Positions 1 through 8,490 are shown, counted from the first letter of the stretch. The stretch: 56,272 nt of DNA from Sphingomonadales bacterium (GCA_027489295.1 JAIYAA010000170.1:1-56272), one strand, 5' to 3'. Notes: generated by a model not told the origin, from the letters alone. A program made the numbers and translations.

Positions 1-1064
1 ACGGTGCGGGTGCCGCGCGGCACCAGCCAGTGGCCGAGCAGCAGCACCGGCTCGAGGATGGCCATGCCGATCAGCACCGCGAGCAACCGTTCGATGCCGG
101 GGGTCACGTCGCCATCGGCATAGCTGTCGGGCACCAGCATCACCAGCACGGCGAGGGTGAACTGAGTGCCGACATAGCGATAGCTGTGCGGCCCGTTCTC
201 GATGCGGCGGCCGATCGCCACGCCGATCGCCGTACCCGCGACGAGGATCGGCGCGTGTCCCTGCGCCAGGAGCAGGCACAGGGCCGCCATCGCCGCGCCG
301 GCGAGGCACCCGACGAAGCGCTGCGCCAACCGGACGCTCACCGGCACCAGCCCGCCGCCGCCCAGCCCCTGCGTCGGCACGAGCATCACCGCCATCACGC
401 CGACCGCGCTTTGCGCCAGCGCCGGCAGGGCGAGCGCCCGCGCCACCCCGATCAGCAGCGCGAGCGCGATCCCGGCCTGCACCGCATGGGCGAAGGCCGC
501 GGGATGCCATAGCGCTTCGGGCGGCGGCGGCGTCCGCTCGGCCGGCCAGCGCCGCCGCACCGTGAGCGTCGAGACGATGCTGACGGCCATGCAGGCCAGC
601 GTGCCCGCCACCGTTTCCATGATCCGGGTGAGAACGAACCGGTCGAGCGCGGTCGCCGGCGTCTCGATCTTGTCGAGCAGCACCATCGCGAAGGTGAGGC
701 CGAAGAACAGCCAGGCATAGGACCGCCGGGCGGTGAGGGCACGGTACAAGCTCAGCGTCCCCACCACCAGCATCGCGATCGCGCTGCCCGCCCAGCTGGC
801 GGCGACCAGCGGCGCCAGCGCCAGCGCGAGCAGCCCGCCCGCCACCGTGCCGACGATCCGCAGCAACCCGCGCAGCACGGTCTCGCTGGCGTGGCCGCGC
901 ATCACCATATAGCCGGCGAATGCCGCCCAGGCGACATTGTCGCCGCCAATCGCATGCGCCACCAGGATGGCCAGCAGCACCGACGCCACGCACTCGCCGG
1001 CATCGACGGTGCGGGGCGTGATCCGCCCCAGCGCGGCATCCCAGGCGGTGCGCAGCCGGTTCAT
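1..1064 (-). CDS. FUSC family membrane transporter (C-terminus outside window)
   Basis: The reading frame opens at an ATG at 1064 (begins MNRLRTAWDAALGRI) and stays open to the window edge, so about 354 N-terminal residues are visible and the C-terminus is missing. It has several hydrophobic segments (for example around AFAGYMVMRGHASE, then LFFGLTFAMVLLDKIETP, and a second membrane half with GVMAVMLVPTQGLGGGG), the two-bundle layout of the fusaric acid resistance/aromatic acid exporter (FUSC, AaeB-like) family. Its start lies one base after the stop of the dienelactone-hydrolase-like gene, so the two are translationally linked; export of an aromatic acid or its product is a reasonable but unproven role. 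Substrate cannot be read from sequence. Confidence 0.8.
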   Translation of the reverse strand, partial: MNRLRTAWDAALGRITPRTVDAGECVASVLLAILVAHAIGGDNVAWAAFAGYMVMRGHASETVLRGLLRIVGTVAGGLLALALAPLVAASWAGSAIAMLVVGTLSLYRALTARRSYAWLFFGLTFAMVLLDKIETPATALDRFVLTRIMETVAGTLACMAVSIVSTLTVRRRWPAERTPPPPEALWHPAAFAHAVQAGIALALLIGVARALALPALAQSAVGVMAVMLVPTQGLGGGGLVPVSVRLAQRFVGCLAGAAMAALCLLLAQGHAPILVAGTAIGVAIGRRIENGPHSYRYVGTQFTLAVLVMLVPDSYADGDVTPGIERLLAVLIGMAILEPVLLLGHWLVPRGTRT

Positions 1065-1065
1065 C

Positions 1066-1791
1066 TCATCCGAACAGCTCGGCGAGGAAATGGGTCATCG
1101 CCTGCCAGCTGCGACGATCCGCCCTGGGCTCATAGGCGATGGCGGGGTTCAGGCTCTGCACGCGGCTCCGGTCGGTGAAGGCGTGGCCGGCATGGCCATA
1201 GGCGTGGAGCTGCCAGTCGGCGCCGCGCTCGGTGAGTTCCTGCGCCAGCGCGACGGTGGCGTCGGGCGGTGCCAGCGGATCGTCCCAGCCATGGCAGATC
1301 AGCAGCCGCGCGGCGATCGGGGCATCGCTAGGCAGGCCCGGCTGGTCATAGACGCCGTGGAACGACACGCCGCCCAGGATCGGCAGGCCGGCGCGCGCCG
1401 CATCCAGCACGCACTTGCCGCCGAAGCAGAAGCCGATCGCCGCCATCCGCGCGCCATCCGCCGGCGCCAACCCGGCCAGCGCATCGAGCGAGGCGGCCAG
1501 CCGATCGCGCAGCAGCCCGCGATCGGCATTCAGTTCCTCCATATAGCGCGCATAGCCGGGGTCGCCGATCACGGTGCGCCTGCCCTGGCCATAGACGTCC
1601 GCGACCAGCGCCACATAGCCGAGCCGCGCGAGGTCCTCGGCCTTCTCGACATCCGCATCCTTCGCGCCGAACACATTGGGCAGCACCAGCACCGCCGGAC
1701 GCGGGCCCGCAAGCGCATCGTCCCACGCTGCCACGCCTTCGAACGGGCCGCCCGGACCATCATAGACCAAGGTCTGTCGCACCATCGCCAT
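1066..1791 (-). CDS. dienelactone hydrolase family protein
   Basis: A 241-residue alpha/beta hydrolase. It carries the nucleophile-elbow motif GFCFGG with the catalytic cysteine at about residue 122, which separates dienelactone hydrolases from serine esterases. The acid and base of the triad fit HGWDDPLAPP (Asp about 170-171) and GHAGHAF (His about 203). The length matches the family (230-260 residues). No signal peptide is seen, so it is probably cytoplasmic. It sits directly upstream of the FUSC transporter gene with a one-base gap, an operon. The family opens lactone rings in aromatic degradation, but many members have unknown substrates. The start could be Met1 or Met3. Confidence 0.85.
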   Translation of the reverse strand: MAMVRQTLVYDGPGGPFEGVAAWDDALAGPRPAVLVLPNVFGAKDADVEKAEDLARLGYVALVADVYGQGRRTVIGDPGYARYMEELNADRGLLRDRLAASLDALAGLAPADGARMAAIGFCFGGKCVLDAARAGLPILGGVSFHGVYDQPGLPSDAPIAARLLICHGWDDPLAPPDATVALAQELTERGADWQLHAYGHAGHAFTDRSRVQSLNPAIAYEPRADRRSWQAMTHFLAELFG

Positions 1792-1867
1792 GCTTCTCGT
1801 CTCCTGCGCTTGTCCCTGTCGCCTCTTTCGCTAAGGACGGCGGCGAGCAGTTACAAGGAGCCAACCC

Positions 1868-2554
1868 ATGCCCACCCTCGTCCTGATCCGCCACGGCCAG
1901 TCGGCCTGGAACCTGGAGAACCGCTTCACCGGCTGGTGGGACGTCGACCTGACCGAGCAGGGCGTGCGCGAGGCGACCGCCGCCGGCACGCTGATGAAGG
2001 AAAAGGGTCTCGACTTCGACCTGTGCTTCACCAGCTTCCAGAGCCGCGCGATCAAGACGCTGCATCTGGCGCTGGAGGCGATGGACCGCCTCTGGCTGCC
2101 GGAAGAGAAGGACTGGCACCTCAACGAGCGCCATTATGGCGGCCTGACCGGCCTCGACAAGGCGGAGACCGCGGCCAAACATGGCGACGAACAGGTGAAG
2201 ATCTGGCGCCGAAGCTTCGACGTGCCGCCGCCGCTCCCCGAGGCGGGCTCGCCCTGGGACCTGACCCAGGATCCGCGCTATGCCGGCATCCCGATCCCGC
2301 AGACCGAGAGCCTGAAGGACACGATCGCGCGCGTGCTGCCCTATTGGGAAGAGCGGATCGCCCCCGAGCTCAAGGCCGGCAAGCGCGTGCTGATCGCCGC
2401 GCACGGCAACTCGCTGCGCGCGCTGGTCAAGCACCTGTCGGGCATCGCCGACGAGGACATCGTCAGCCTGGAAATCCCGACAGGCCAGCCGATCGTCTAC
2501 CAGCTCGACGGGGATCTGAAGGAAATCGAGCGCTATTATCTAAGCGAGCGGTAA
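1868..2554 (+). CDS. gpmA: 2,3-bisphosphoglycerate-dependent phosphoglycerate mutase
   Basis: A 228-residue histidine-phosphatase-superfamily enzyme that interconverts 3- and 2-phosphoglycerate in glycolysis and gluconeogenesis. The N-terminal [10 protein letters not shown] holds the phosphorylated His9; [15 protein letters not shown] is the dPGM-specific substrate segment and [14 protein letters not shown] carries the second active-site histidine. The length is right for GpmA rather than a short phosphatase homologue. A strong ribosome site (aaggag, 1856-1861) fixes the ATG at 1868. It is transcribed divergently from the hydrolase/FUSC pair and converges on the amidase gene across a palindromic spacer. 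Confidence 0.95.
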   Translation: MPTLVLIRHGQSAWNLENRFTGWWDVDLTEQGVREATAAGTLMKEKGLDFDLCFTSFQSRAIKTLHLALEAMDRLWLPEEKDWHLNERHYGGLTGLDKAETAAKHGDEQVKIWRRSFDVPPPLPEAGSPWDLTQDPRYAGIPIPQTESLKDTIARVLPYWEERIAPELKAGKRVLIAAHGNSLRALVKHLSGIADEDIVSLEIPTGQPIVYQLDGDLKEIERYYLSER

Positions 2555-2566
2555 CCCGACTGTCCT

Positions 2567-2656
2567 AAGCCCCTCCCCTTCAGGCGCATCAGGTCGGCGC
2601 TGCCCCCAGCAGCGCCTGAACAGCGCGGGGCGCTGTTCACCTGATGCGGGGTTGGG
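2567..2656. repeat. intergenic nested palindromic element
   Basis: The spacer between the convergent gpmA and amidase genes folds as a three-way structure. The outer arms cgcatcagg (2585-2593) and cctgatgcg (2640-2648) enclose two hairpins, ggcgctg/cagcgcc (2596-2602 with 2610-2616) and gaacagcgc/gcgctgttc (2618-2626 with 2630-2638). Flanks of cccctcccc and ggggttggggtggg lie outside. It resembles GC-rich dispersed elements of sphingomonads (REP-like), but only this copy and a differently built one at 11256-11378 are in the window. It may also end transcription from both sides. Confidence 0.55.
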
Positions 2657-2710
2657 GTGGGCAGTGTCTCACCGAGACCAACAGAGGTTCTGGAATCCCT
2701 CCACCCCCAA

Positions 2711-2732
2711 CCCCTCCTCCAAGGAGGAGGGG
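2711..2732. terminator. bidirectional hairpin between gpmA and amidase gene
   Basis: A perfect 10-bp inverted repeat, cccctcctcc (2711-2720) and ggaggagggg (2723-2732), with a two-base centre, ends ten bases before the stop of the amidase gene. There is no T-run, so it is either a Rho-assisted stop or part of the repeat element just upstream. Confidence 0.5.
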
Positions 2733-2742
2733 CTAAGAAGAT

Positions 2743-4305
2743 TTACCGCGGCCCCAGATCCGCCGGGATCGTCGCGCGGTACGCCGGTGCCACCCGCGCC
2801 TTGCTCGCCTGCTCGTACGCATAGCCCGCGCGCAGCAGCAGCCCGTCCGCATAGGCCGTGCCGATGAACGACAGCCCGGCCGGAAGCCCGTTCACCAGCC
2901 CCATCGGCACCGTGAGGTGCGGATAGCCGGACACCGCCGGCAGCTCGCTCGCCGAGGGGCCGACGAACTGGTCGCCATGCGCGGGGTCGCTCAGCCACGG
3001 CGTGCCATAGGTCGGCGTCACCAGCAGCTCGGCGCCCGCCGCCTTGAGCATCGCGTCGATCCCCTCCGGCCCGGCCAGCCGCTGCGACTTCGCCCGCGCC
3101 GCCTTATAGTCGGGATCGTCGAGGCCCTTGGTCGCCTCAGCCTTCGCGAACGTTTCCTGGCCGAAGAATGCCATCTCCTCGCCCGCATGCGCCTTGTTGA
3201 ACGCGATCACGTCGGCCAGCGTCCGCACCTTCACCGCCGCCGGCGTGGTCGCCAGATAGGCGGCGAGATCGGCCTTGAGCTCGGTATAGAGCACCAGCCC
3301 CTCGGCCTCGCCCAGCCCGTCGAGCTTGGGGACCTTCACCTCGACCAGCGTCGCCCCCGCCGCGCGCAGTTCGGCCAGCGCCTTGTCGAAGCGGGCGGCG
3401 AGATCGTCGGCCATCTCCGGCCGCCAATAGCCGATCCGCATCCCCTTCAGCGCATCGGCCGCGAGGCCCGCCGCATAGTCCTTGCGCCACGCGTTCGCCC
3501 CCTTGGTCGCCGGATCGGCGGGATCCTCGCCGACCATCGCCGAGAAGAGCAGCGCCACATCGCCAACGCTGCGCCCCATCGGCCCCGGCGTGTCCTGGCT
3601 GTGGCTGATCGGCACCACGTGCGTGCGGCTCACCAGCCCGAGCGTCGGCTTGAGGCCGACCAGCCCGTTCATCACCGAGGGGCAGACGACCGAGCCGTCG
3701 GTCTCGGTGCCGACCGCCACCGCCGCGAAGCTCGCCGCCGCCGCCGCGCCCGATCCGCTCGACGATCCGCAGCTGGTGCGATCGAGCGCATAGGGGTTGC
3801 GCACCAGCCCGCCGACGGCGCTCCACCCGCTCATCGAATGATCGGAGCGGATGTTCGCCCATTCGCTGAGGTTGGTCTTGCCGAGGATCACCGCGCCCGC
3901 CGCGCGCAGCTGCGCCACCACCGGCGCGTCACGGCCGGTGCGGTTGTCCTTGAGCGCCAGGCTGCCGGCGGTGGTGGGCAGTTCCTTCGTTTCGATATTG
4001 TCCTTGATCAGCACCGGTACGCCGTCGAGCGGGCCCAGCCCCTTGCCCGCCTTGCGCCGCGCGTCGCTGGCGCGGGCCTGGGCGAGCGCATCGGGGCTCA
4101 CCGCGATCACCGCGCGGAGGGTCGGACCTTTCCGGTCCATCGCCGCGATGCGGGCGAGATAGGCGGCCGTCACCGCGGCGCTGCTCGTCTTGCCCGAGGC
4201 GAGGTCGGCGGCGATCGTCGTCGCCGGCACTTCGGCCACCTGCACCTGCGCCGCTGCGGGGCCGGCCACCGCCAGCGCCATCAGCCCAACACCCCAAGCT
4301 CGCAT
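2743..4305 (-). CDS. secreted amidase (amidase signature family)
   Basis: A 520-residue protein with an N-terminal signal peptide (cleavage after about AAAQ, residue 20), so periplasmic or exported. It has the amidase signature: Lys101 in [11 protein letters not shown], the cis-Ser in CGSSSGSG (residues 182/183) and the nucleophile Ser205 in [11 protein letters not shown] form the Ser-cisSer-Lys triad. The C-terminal [18 protein letters not shown] end is normal. Family members hydrolyse amides from peptide amides to nitriles' products; the signal peptide and length are like those of exported amidases/peptide amidases of sphingomonads and xanthomonads. The substrate is unknown. Monocistronic, convergent with gpmA. 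Confidence 0.88.
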   Translation of the reverse strand: MRAWGVGLMALAVAGPAAAQVQVAEVPATTIAADLASGKTSSAAVTAAYLARIAAMDRKGPTLRAVIAVSPDALAQARASDARRKAGKGLGPLDGVPVLIKDNIETKELPTTAGSLALKDNRTGRDAPVVAQLRAAGAVILGKTNLSEWANIRSDHSMSGWSAVGGLVRNPYALDRTSCGSSSGSGAAAAASFAAVAVGTETDGSVVCPSVMNGLVGLKPTLGLVSRTHVVPISHSQDTPGPMGRSVGDVALLFSAMVGEDPADPATKGANAWRKDYAAGLAADALKGMRIGYWRPEMADDLAARFDKALAELRAAGATLVEVKVPKLDGLGEAEGLVLYTELKADLAAYLATTPAAVKVRTLADVIAFNKAHAGEEMAFFGQETFAKAEATKGLDDPDYKAARAKSQRLAGPEGIDAMLKAAGAELLVTPTYGTPWLSDPAHGDQFVGPSASELPAVSGYPHLTVPMGLVNGLPAGLSFIGTAYADGLLLRAGYAYEQASKARVAPAYRATIPADLGPR

Positions 4306-4446
4306 CGCCTACCCCCTTTTGTATGGTTCGCAGCCAGCCTAACCTACCGCAGGGCAAGCGCAATCCTGCCCCGATGGACAATGGGCAAGATCGGTCGGGC
4401 GGGCCGCCATCCCGCCGCATAGGAAGGCGTCGCCACGGAGGAACTG

Positions 4447-5328
4447 ATGCAGACGCCGCTCGCCCGCTACCATGCCCGGATGCAACGCGTGCTCGACCAT
4501 GTCGACACGCATGCCGAGGAGGATCTGAGCCTGGAGACGCTGGCGGGCGTCGCGGCGTTTTCGAAGCATCATTTCCACCGCCAGTTCAGCGCGCTGTTCG
4601 GCCTGTCGGTGCATCGCTACGTCCAGCTCGTGCGGATGAAGCGGGCGTCGTACCGGCTCGCCTATCGGCCGGGCGAGGCCGTCACCGGCATCGCGCTCGA
4701 CGCCGGCTATGAAGCGCCCGAGGCGTTCGCCCGGGCCTTCCGCCAGCGCTTCGGCCAGGCGCCCTCGCAGTTCCGCGCGGCGCCGGACTGGCAGCCATGG
4801 CACGCGGCCCTCGCGCCGCTCACCCAAGCCCGGAGCCAGACGATGCAGACCCGATTCACGACCACCGACGTCACCACGCTCGACTTTCCCGCCACCCCGG
4901 TGGCCTTCCTCACCCACCGCGGCGACCCCGCGCATCTCGGCGACACGATCCGCCGCTTCATCGCCTGGCGCAAGACGACCGGCCACCGCCCGCCGGCGAG
5001 CGCCACCTACACAATCTTCCACACCGACCCGCGCACCACGCCGCCGGAAGACTATCGCCTCGACCTCTGCGCCGGCGCGGCGCATCCGGTGGCGGATGCC
5101 GCCCACGGCATCGAACCCGGCCTGATCCCGGCCGGCCGCTGCGCGATGCTGCGGGTGGTGGGCCAGGCCGACGATCTCGAACCCGCCGCGCTGTTCCTCT
5201 ATTGCGAATGGCTGCCGGAAAGCGGCGAGGAGCCCGGCGACTTCCCGCTCTTCGCCCGCCGCGTCGCCTTCTTCCCCGATGTTCCCGAGCATGAATCGGT
5301 GACCGAACTCTATCTGCCGCTGCGATAG
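4447..5328 (+). CDS. AraC-family regulator with GyrI-like ligand domain
   Basis: A 293-residue protein with an N-terminal AraC-type double helix-turn-helix (about residues 10-110; FSKHHFHRQFSALFG in the first recognition region, AFARAFRQRFGQAPSQFR in the second). A C-terminal GyrI/Rob-like domain (about 135-290, starting TTLDFPATPVAFLTHRG and ending VTELYLPLR) binds small amphipathic ligands in relatives. The arrangement is that of Rob/SoxS-like drug or stress sensors. The ggagga at 4438-4443 sets the ATG at 4447. It is divergent from the amidase gene, but a regulatory link to it is only a guess. A 9-bp hairpin follows the gene at 5347. Confidence 0.9.
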   Translation: MQTPLARYHARMQRVLDHVDTHAEEDLSLETLAGVAAFSKHHFHRQFSALFGLSVHRYVQLVRMKRASYRLAYRPGEAVTGIALDAGYEAPEAFARAFRQRFGQAPSQFRAAPDWQPWHAALAPLTQARSQTMQTRFTTTDVTTLDFPATPVAFLTHRGDPAHLGDTIRRFIAWRKTTGHRPPASATYTIFHTDPRTTPPEDYRLDLCAGAAHPVADAAHGIEPGLIPAGRCAMLRVVGQADDLEPAALFLYCEWLPESGEEPGDFPLFARRVAFFPDVPEHESVTELYLPLR

Positions 5329-5346
5329 CCCCCATGGTGCAGCTTG

Positions 5347-5378
5347 CGCCGCCACGACCCCCAGCGGTTGTGGCGGCG
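5347..5378. terminator. hairpin terminator-like element after the AraC-type gene
   Basis: The arms cgccgccac (5347-5355) and gtggcggcg (5370-5378) form a perfect 9-bp stem 19 bases after the AraC-type stop. A T-poor tail makes intrinsic termination uncertain. If the small minus-strand frame at 5384-5521 is expressed, this hairpin would lie just past its stop and serve both strands. Confidence 0.5.
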
Positions 5379-5383
5379 GTGAT

Positions 5384-5521
5384 TCATCCCCCAAAATTTA
5401 TTTGCAGTTCCATGTTCGTTCCCTTGCCTTTTTGGAAGGCAAGGAAGGTCCACGCGTCGCGCGCTTTCGGCCGCGGCAGCCGCGCCATGAGCCGAGTCAT
5501 TTCGACGATGAGCCGTTGCAT
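5384..5521 (-). CDS. possible small protein of unknown function
   Basis: An ATG at 5521 opens a 45-codon frame (MQRLIVEMTRLMARL..., ending ELQINFGG) that stops just before the hairpin at 5347-5378. The frame stays open upstream to a GTG at about 5606, giving a Cys/Trp/His-containing extension (FAPWCDHYRLC). The stretch is more AT-rich than its neighbours. No clear ribosome site precedes the ATG, and the longer form would run through the NrdR-box-like site, so both may not be real. It could be a decayed gene fragment. I do not recognise it. Confidence 0.25.
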   Translation of the reverse strand: MQRLIVEMTRLMARLPRPKARDAWTFLAFQKGKGTNMELQINFGG

Positions 5522-5560
5522 TCCAGCTTCATTTGGGCTCTTGTGCCTGAACTCGGATTG

Positions 5561-5576
5561 GCACAATCTGTAGTGG
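5561..5576. promoter_or_regulatory. NrdR-box-like operator upstream of nrdA
   Basis: The sequence gcacaatctgtagtgg agrees with the NrdR consensus acaCwAtATaTwGtgt at 12 of 16 positions, including the conserved C, A and G pairs. NrdR represses ribonucleotide reductase genes when dATP/ATP is bound. It lies about 190 bp before the nrdA ATG. A second full box at the usual spacing is not clear; weak half-matches lie at 5531-5546 and 5592-5607. Confidence 0.5.
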
Positions 5577-5607
5577 TCGCACCAAGGGGCAAACCCAAGC
5601 ACTGGTA

Positions 5608-5641
5608 ACCCATCGCCCGCATCCCCACATGCGGCATGGGT
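5608..5641 (+). promoter_or_regulatory. leader hairpin upstream of nrdA
   Basis: acccat (5608-5613) pairs with atgggt (5636-5641) and ccgcat (5617-5622) with atgcgg (5629-5634), giving a 12-bp stem interrupted by a 3:1 internal loop. It lies between the NrdR-like box and the nrdA start. The role is unknown. Confidence 0.35.
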
Positions 5642-5764
5642 GAACGCGTGCCGGGCGCCGGGCCGATGGACACTTTTTGTTCTCGCGCAAACCCGGCTGG
5701 TGCTAGGATCGCTACGGTGCCCCGAGTCGGTAGTTGCGTGAAGCAGGAAGACAGGGGTCCGAGC

Positions 5765-7654
5765 ATGGAATTCAGGGATAGTGAGAACAGCGTGAACGAG
5801 ACCGCCACCATCGAAGCCGCCCCCGCCAGCAAGGCGCTCGACAGCAAGGCGATCGTGCCGCAGCCCTATCCGGTCGAGGTCGATCATGCGCGCGACGCGC
5901 TGCTCACCGATTTCGGCAAGGAGACGCTGAAGGACCGCTATCTCCTCCCCGGCGAAAGCTATCAGGACCTGTTCGTCCGCGTCGCCTCGGCCTATGCCGA
6001 CGACCAGGCGCACGCCCAGCGCCTGTACGACTATATCTCCAAGCTGTGGTTCATGCCGGCAACCCCGGTGCTGTCGAACGGCGGCACGGGCCGCGGCCTG
6101 CCGATCAGCTGCTACCTCAACTCGGTGCCGGACAGCCTGGACGGCATCGTCCAGACCTGGAACGAGAATGTCTGGCTCGCCTCGCGCGGCGGCGGCATCG
6201 GCACCTATTGGGGCAGCGTGCGCGGCATCGGCGAGCCGGTGGGCCTCAACGGCAAGACCAGCGGCATCATCCCGTTCGTCCGCGTGATGGATTCGCTGAC
6301 GCTGGCGATCTCGCAGGGCTCGCTGCGCCGCGGCTCGGCCGCCTGCTATCTCGACATCTCGCACCCCGAGATCGAGGAGTTCCTCGAGATCCGCAAGCCT
6401 TCGGGCGACTTCAACCGCAAGGCGCTGAACCTGCACCACGGCGTGCTGATCCCCGATGCGTTCATGGAAGCGGTGCGGAACGGCGACGAATGGCAGCTGA
6501 AGAGCCCCAAGGACGGCTCGGTCCGCGCCACGGTGGATGCGCGCGCGCTGTTCCAGAAGCTGGTCGAGACCCGCCTTGCCACCGGTGAGCCGTACATCGT
6601 GTTCTCGGATCACGTGAACTCGACGATGCCGAAGCACCACCGCGATCTGGGCCTCAAGGTCTCGACCTCGAACCTGTGCTCGGAGATCACGCTGCCGACG
6701 GGGCGCGACCATCTCGGCAACGATCGCACCGCGGTGTGCTGCCTGTCCTCGCTCAACCTCGAGACCTGGGACGAGTGGAACAAGGACAAGCTGTTCATCG
6801 AGGACGTGATGCGCTTCCTCGACAACGTGCTGACCGACTATATCGAGCGCGCGCCCGACGAGATGGCCCGTGCCCGCTATTCGGCGGAGCGCGAGCGTTC
6901 GGTCGGCCTCGGCGTGATGGGCTTCCACTCGTTCCTCCAGGCGCGCGGCATTCCGTTCGAAGGCGCGATGGCGAAGAGCTGGAACCTGCGCATCTTCAAG
7001 CACGTCAGCGCGCAGGTGAACGAAGCCTCGATGGCGCTGGCGGTCGAGCGCGGGCCCTGCCCCGACGCCGCCGACATGGGCGTGATGGAGCGCTTCAGCT
7101 GCAAGATGGCGATCGCGCCGACCGCGTCGATCTCGATCATCTGCGGCGGCACCAGCGCCTGCATCGAGCCGATCCCGGCCAATATCTACACCCACAAGAC
7201 GCTCAGCGGCTCCTTCTCGGTGCGCAATCCGTATCTGGAAAAGCTGCTCCGCGAAAAGTCGAAGAATTCCGACGCGGTGTGGAATTCGATCCTCGAACAG
7301 GGCGGCTCGGTCCAGCATCTCGACTTCCTCACCGTCGAGGAGAAGGATTGCTACAAGACCAGCTTCGAGATCGACCAGCGCTGGATCCTCGAACTGGCGG
7401 GCGATCGCGCGCCGTTCATCGACCAGGCGCAGTCGCTCAACCTGTTCATCCCGGCGGACGTGGAGAAGTGGGACCTGCTGATGCTCCACTTCCGCGCCTG
7501 GGAGCTGGGCATCAAGTCGCTCTACTATCTGCGCTCGAAGTCGGTGCAGCGCGCCGGGTTCGCCGGCGGGGTCGAGGCCGACAACACGATCGAGAAGCCC
7601 AAGTTCGATCTGGGCGAGTCGACCGATTACGACGAGTGCCTGGCCTGCCAGTAA
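5765..7654 (+). CDS. nrdA: ribonucleoside-diphosphate reductase alpha subunit (class Ia)
   Basis: The catalytic subunit that reduces NDPs to dNDPs using the radical supplied by NrdB. From the ATG at 5765 it has 629 residues. Redox and radical residues are all visible: the first active-site Cys in ISCYLNSVPDSL, the N-x-C-x-E triad in TSNLCSEI, the partner Cys in AVCCLSSLNL, and a C-terminal CxxC pair (ECLACQ) that is re-reduced by thioredoxin or glutaredoxin. The barrel domain begins almost at once, so the roughly 100-residue ATP-cone of E. coli NrdA is absent. An upstream in-frame start at 5636 exists, but its extension (rich in Gly, Pro, Arg) looks non-coding and overlaps the leader hairpin. 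A strong terminator follows at 7700. nrdB is 2.5 kb downstream. Confidence 0.95.
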   Translation: MEFRDSENSVNETATIEAAPASKALDSKAIVPQPYPVEVDHARDALLTDFGKETLKDRYLLPGESYQDLFVRVASAYADDQAHAQRLYDYISKLWFMPATPVLSNGGTGRGLPISCYLNSVPDSLDGIVQTWNENVWLASRGGGIGTYWGSVRGIGEPVGLNGKTSGIIPFVRVMDSLTLAISQGSLRRGSAACYLDISHPEIEEFLEIRKPSGDFNRKALNLHHGVLIPDAFMEAVRNGDEWQLKSPKDGSVRATVDARALFQKLVETRLATGEPYIVFSDHVNSTMPKHHRDLGLKVSTSNLCSEITLPTGRDHLGNDRTAVCCLSSLNLETWDEWNKDKLFIEDVMRFLDNVLTDYIERAPDEMARARYSAERERSVGLGVMGFHSFLQARGIPFEGAMAKSWNLRIFKHVSAQVNEASMALAVERGPCPDAADMGVMERFSCKMAIAPTASISIICGGTSACIEPIPANIYTHKTLSGSFSVRNPYLEKLLREKSKNSDAVWNSILEQGGSVQHLDFLTVEEKDCYKTSFEIDQRWILELAGDRAPFIDQAQSLNLFIPADVEKWDLLMLHFRAWELGIKSLYYLRSKSVQRAGFAGGVEADNTIEKPKFDLGESTDYDECLACQ

Positions 7655-7699
7655 GGCGGGCCCGCGCGATCGGTTTGCGATCGCCCGGCTGAAGCTTCA

Positions 7700-7734
7700 C
7701 GCCCTCCCCGTCCGCCGGACCGGGAGGGCGTTTT
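7700..7734 (+). terminator. Rho-independent terminator of nrdA
   Basis: A 9-bp stem cgccctccc/gggagggcg (7700-7708 with 7722-7730), continued by an inner gtcc/ggac stem, is followed directly by tttt. This is the clearest intrinsic terminator in the window, and it separates nrdA from the fasciclin gene. Confidence 0.85.
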
Positions 7735-7876
7735 GCGTTCGGGGACTGCACAAAGGGGCAGCGCGCGACATAGCGCCGGCATCTATTCGTTGTTTTTCAA
7801 TAGCTTGAAGAAACGGATGAAACTTCCCCTAAGTACGGGGGCCGCAACGCGGCGATGGTTCCATAGTTCTTGTTCC

Positions 7877-7889
7877 ACCTGTTACAGGT
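7877..7889. promoter_or_regulatory. palindrome overlapping the leader of the fasciclin gene
   Basis: acctgt-t-acaggt is a perfect 13-bp palindrome that ends two bases before the gaggag ribosome site of the fasciclin gene. It could be an operator or affect translation initiation. No partner regulator is seen nearby. Confidence 0.35.
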
Positions 7890-7903
7890 TGAGGAGAAGA
7901 ATT

Positions 7904-8458
7904 GTGCCCGTTTCCAAGTTCATGGTCGCCGCGCTGGGTGGCCTTGTCGTCGCCGCCACCCCGGTATCGGCCTTCGCCCAGTCCAAGACGGTCGGCGGCG
8001 CCGAGATGGTCGCCAGCAAGACGATCGTCGAAAACGCGTCGCAGTCGGCGGATCACACCACGCTGGTGGCGGCGGTGAAGGCGGCCGGCCTGGTCGATAC
8101 GCTGAGCGGCAAGGGTCCGTTCACCGTCTTCGCGCCGACCAATGCCGCGTTCGACATGCTGCCCGCCGGTACCGTCGACACGCTGCTGAAGCCTGAGAAC
8201 AAGGCGACGCTGACCAGCATCCTCACCTACCATGTCGTGCCCGGCAAGGTGACCGCCACGCAGCTGATCGGCAAGATCAAGGCGGGCGGCGGCACTGCGA
8301 TGCTCAAGACCGTGCAGGGCGAGACGCTGAAGGCAAGCCTGTCGGGCAGCAACGTCGTGCTCACCGACGCCAAGGGCGGCCAGTCGACCGTGACCATCGC
8401 CGACGTGCCGCAGTCGAACGGCGTGGTGCACGTGGTCGACCATGTGCTGATGCCCTGA
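7904..8458 (+). CDS. secreted fasciclin (FAS1) domain protein
   Basis: A 184-residue protein starting at a GTG (7904) six bases after a strong gaggagaag site. A more upstream in-frame start would add an Arg-rich, non-signal-like leader, so the GTG is preferred. A signal peptide is cleaved after about VSAFAQ (residue 26). One FAS1 fold follows: the H1 box FTVFAPTNAAFD (about 73-84), LTYHVVPGKV in the middle and the H2 box VVHVVDHVLMP at the end. Such proteins act in adhesion or cell-surface contacts and are common in Sphingomonas and Rhizobiales. It has its own promoter region after the nrdA terminator. Confidence 0.9.
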   Translation: MPVSKFMVAALGGLVVAATPVSAFAQSKTVGGAEMVASKTIVENASQSADHTTLVAAVKAAGLVDTLSGKGPFTVFAPTNAAFDMLPAGTVDTLLKPENKATLTSILTYHVVPGKVTATQLIGKIKAGGGTAMLKTVQGETLKASLSGSNVVLTDAKGGQSTVTIADVPQSNGVVHVVDHVLMP

Positions 8459-8490
8459 TCGGGCGGTAGAGACGGAAGGAGGATAGCATC

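Larger units (their letters stand above)
5329..5764. other. 436-bp intergenic region before nrdA
   Basis: The region holds, in order: a hairpin closing the AraC-type gene (5347-5378); a more AT-rich stretch with a possible small minus-strand reading frame (5384-5606) and a ccttgcctt/aaggcaagg inverted repeat; an NrdR-box-like site (5561-5576); and an imperfect hairpin (5608-5641) in what should be the nrdA leader. The long lead to nrdA is therefore likely regulatory. Confidence 0.6.

Noticed and set aside
5522..7489. Long minus-strand frame opposite nrdA
   Set aside because: Antisense of nrdA; only its last part (5384-5606), outside nrdA, was kept as a tentative small gene.
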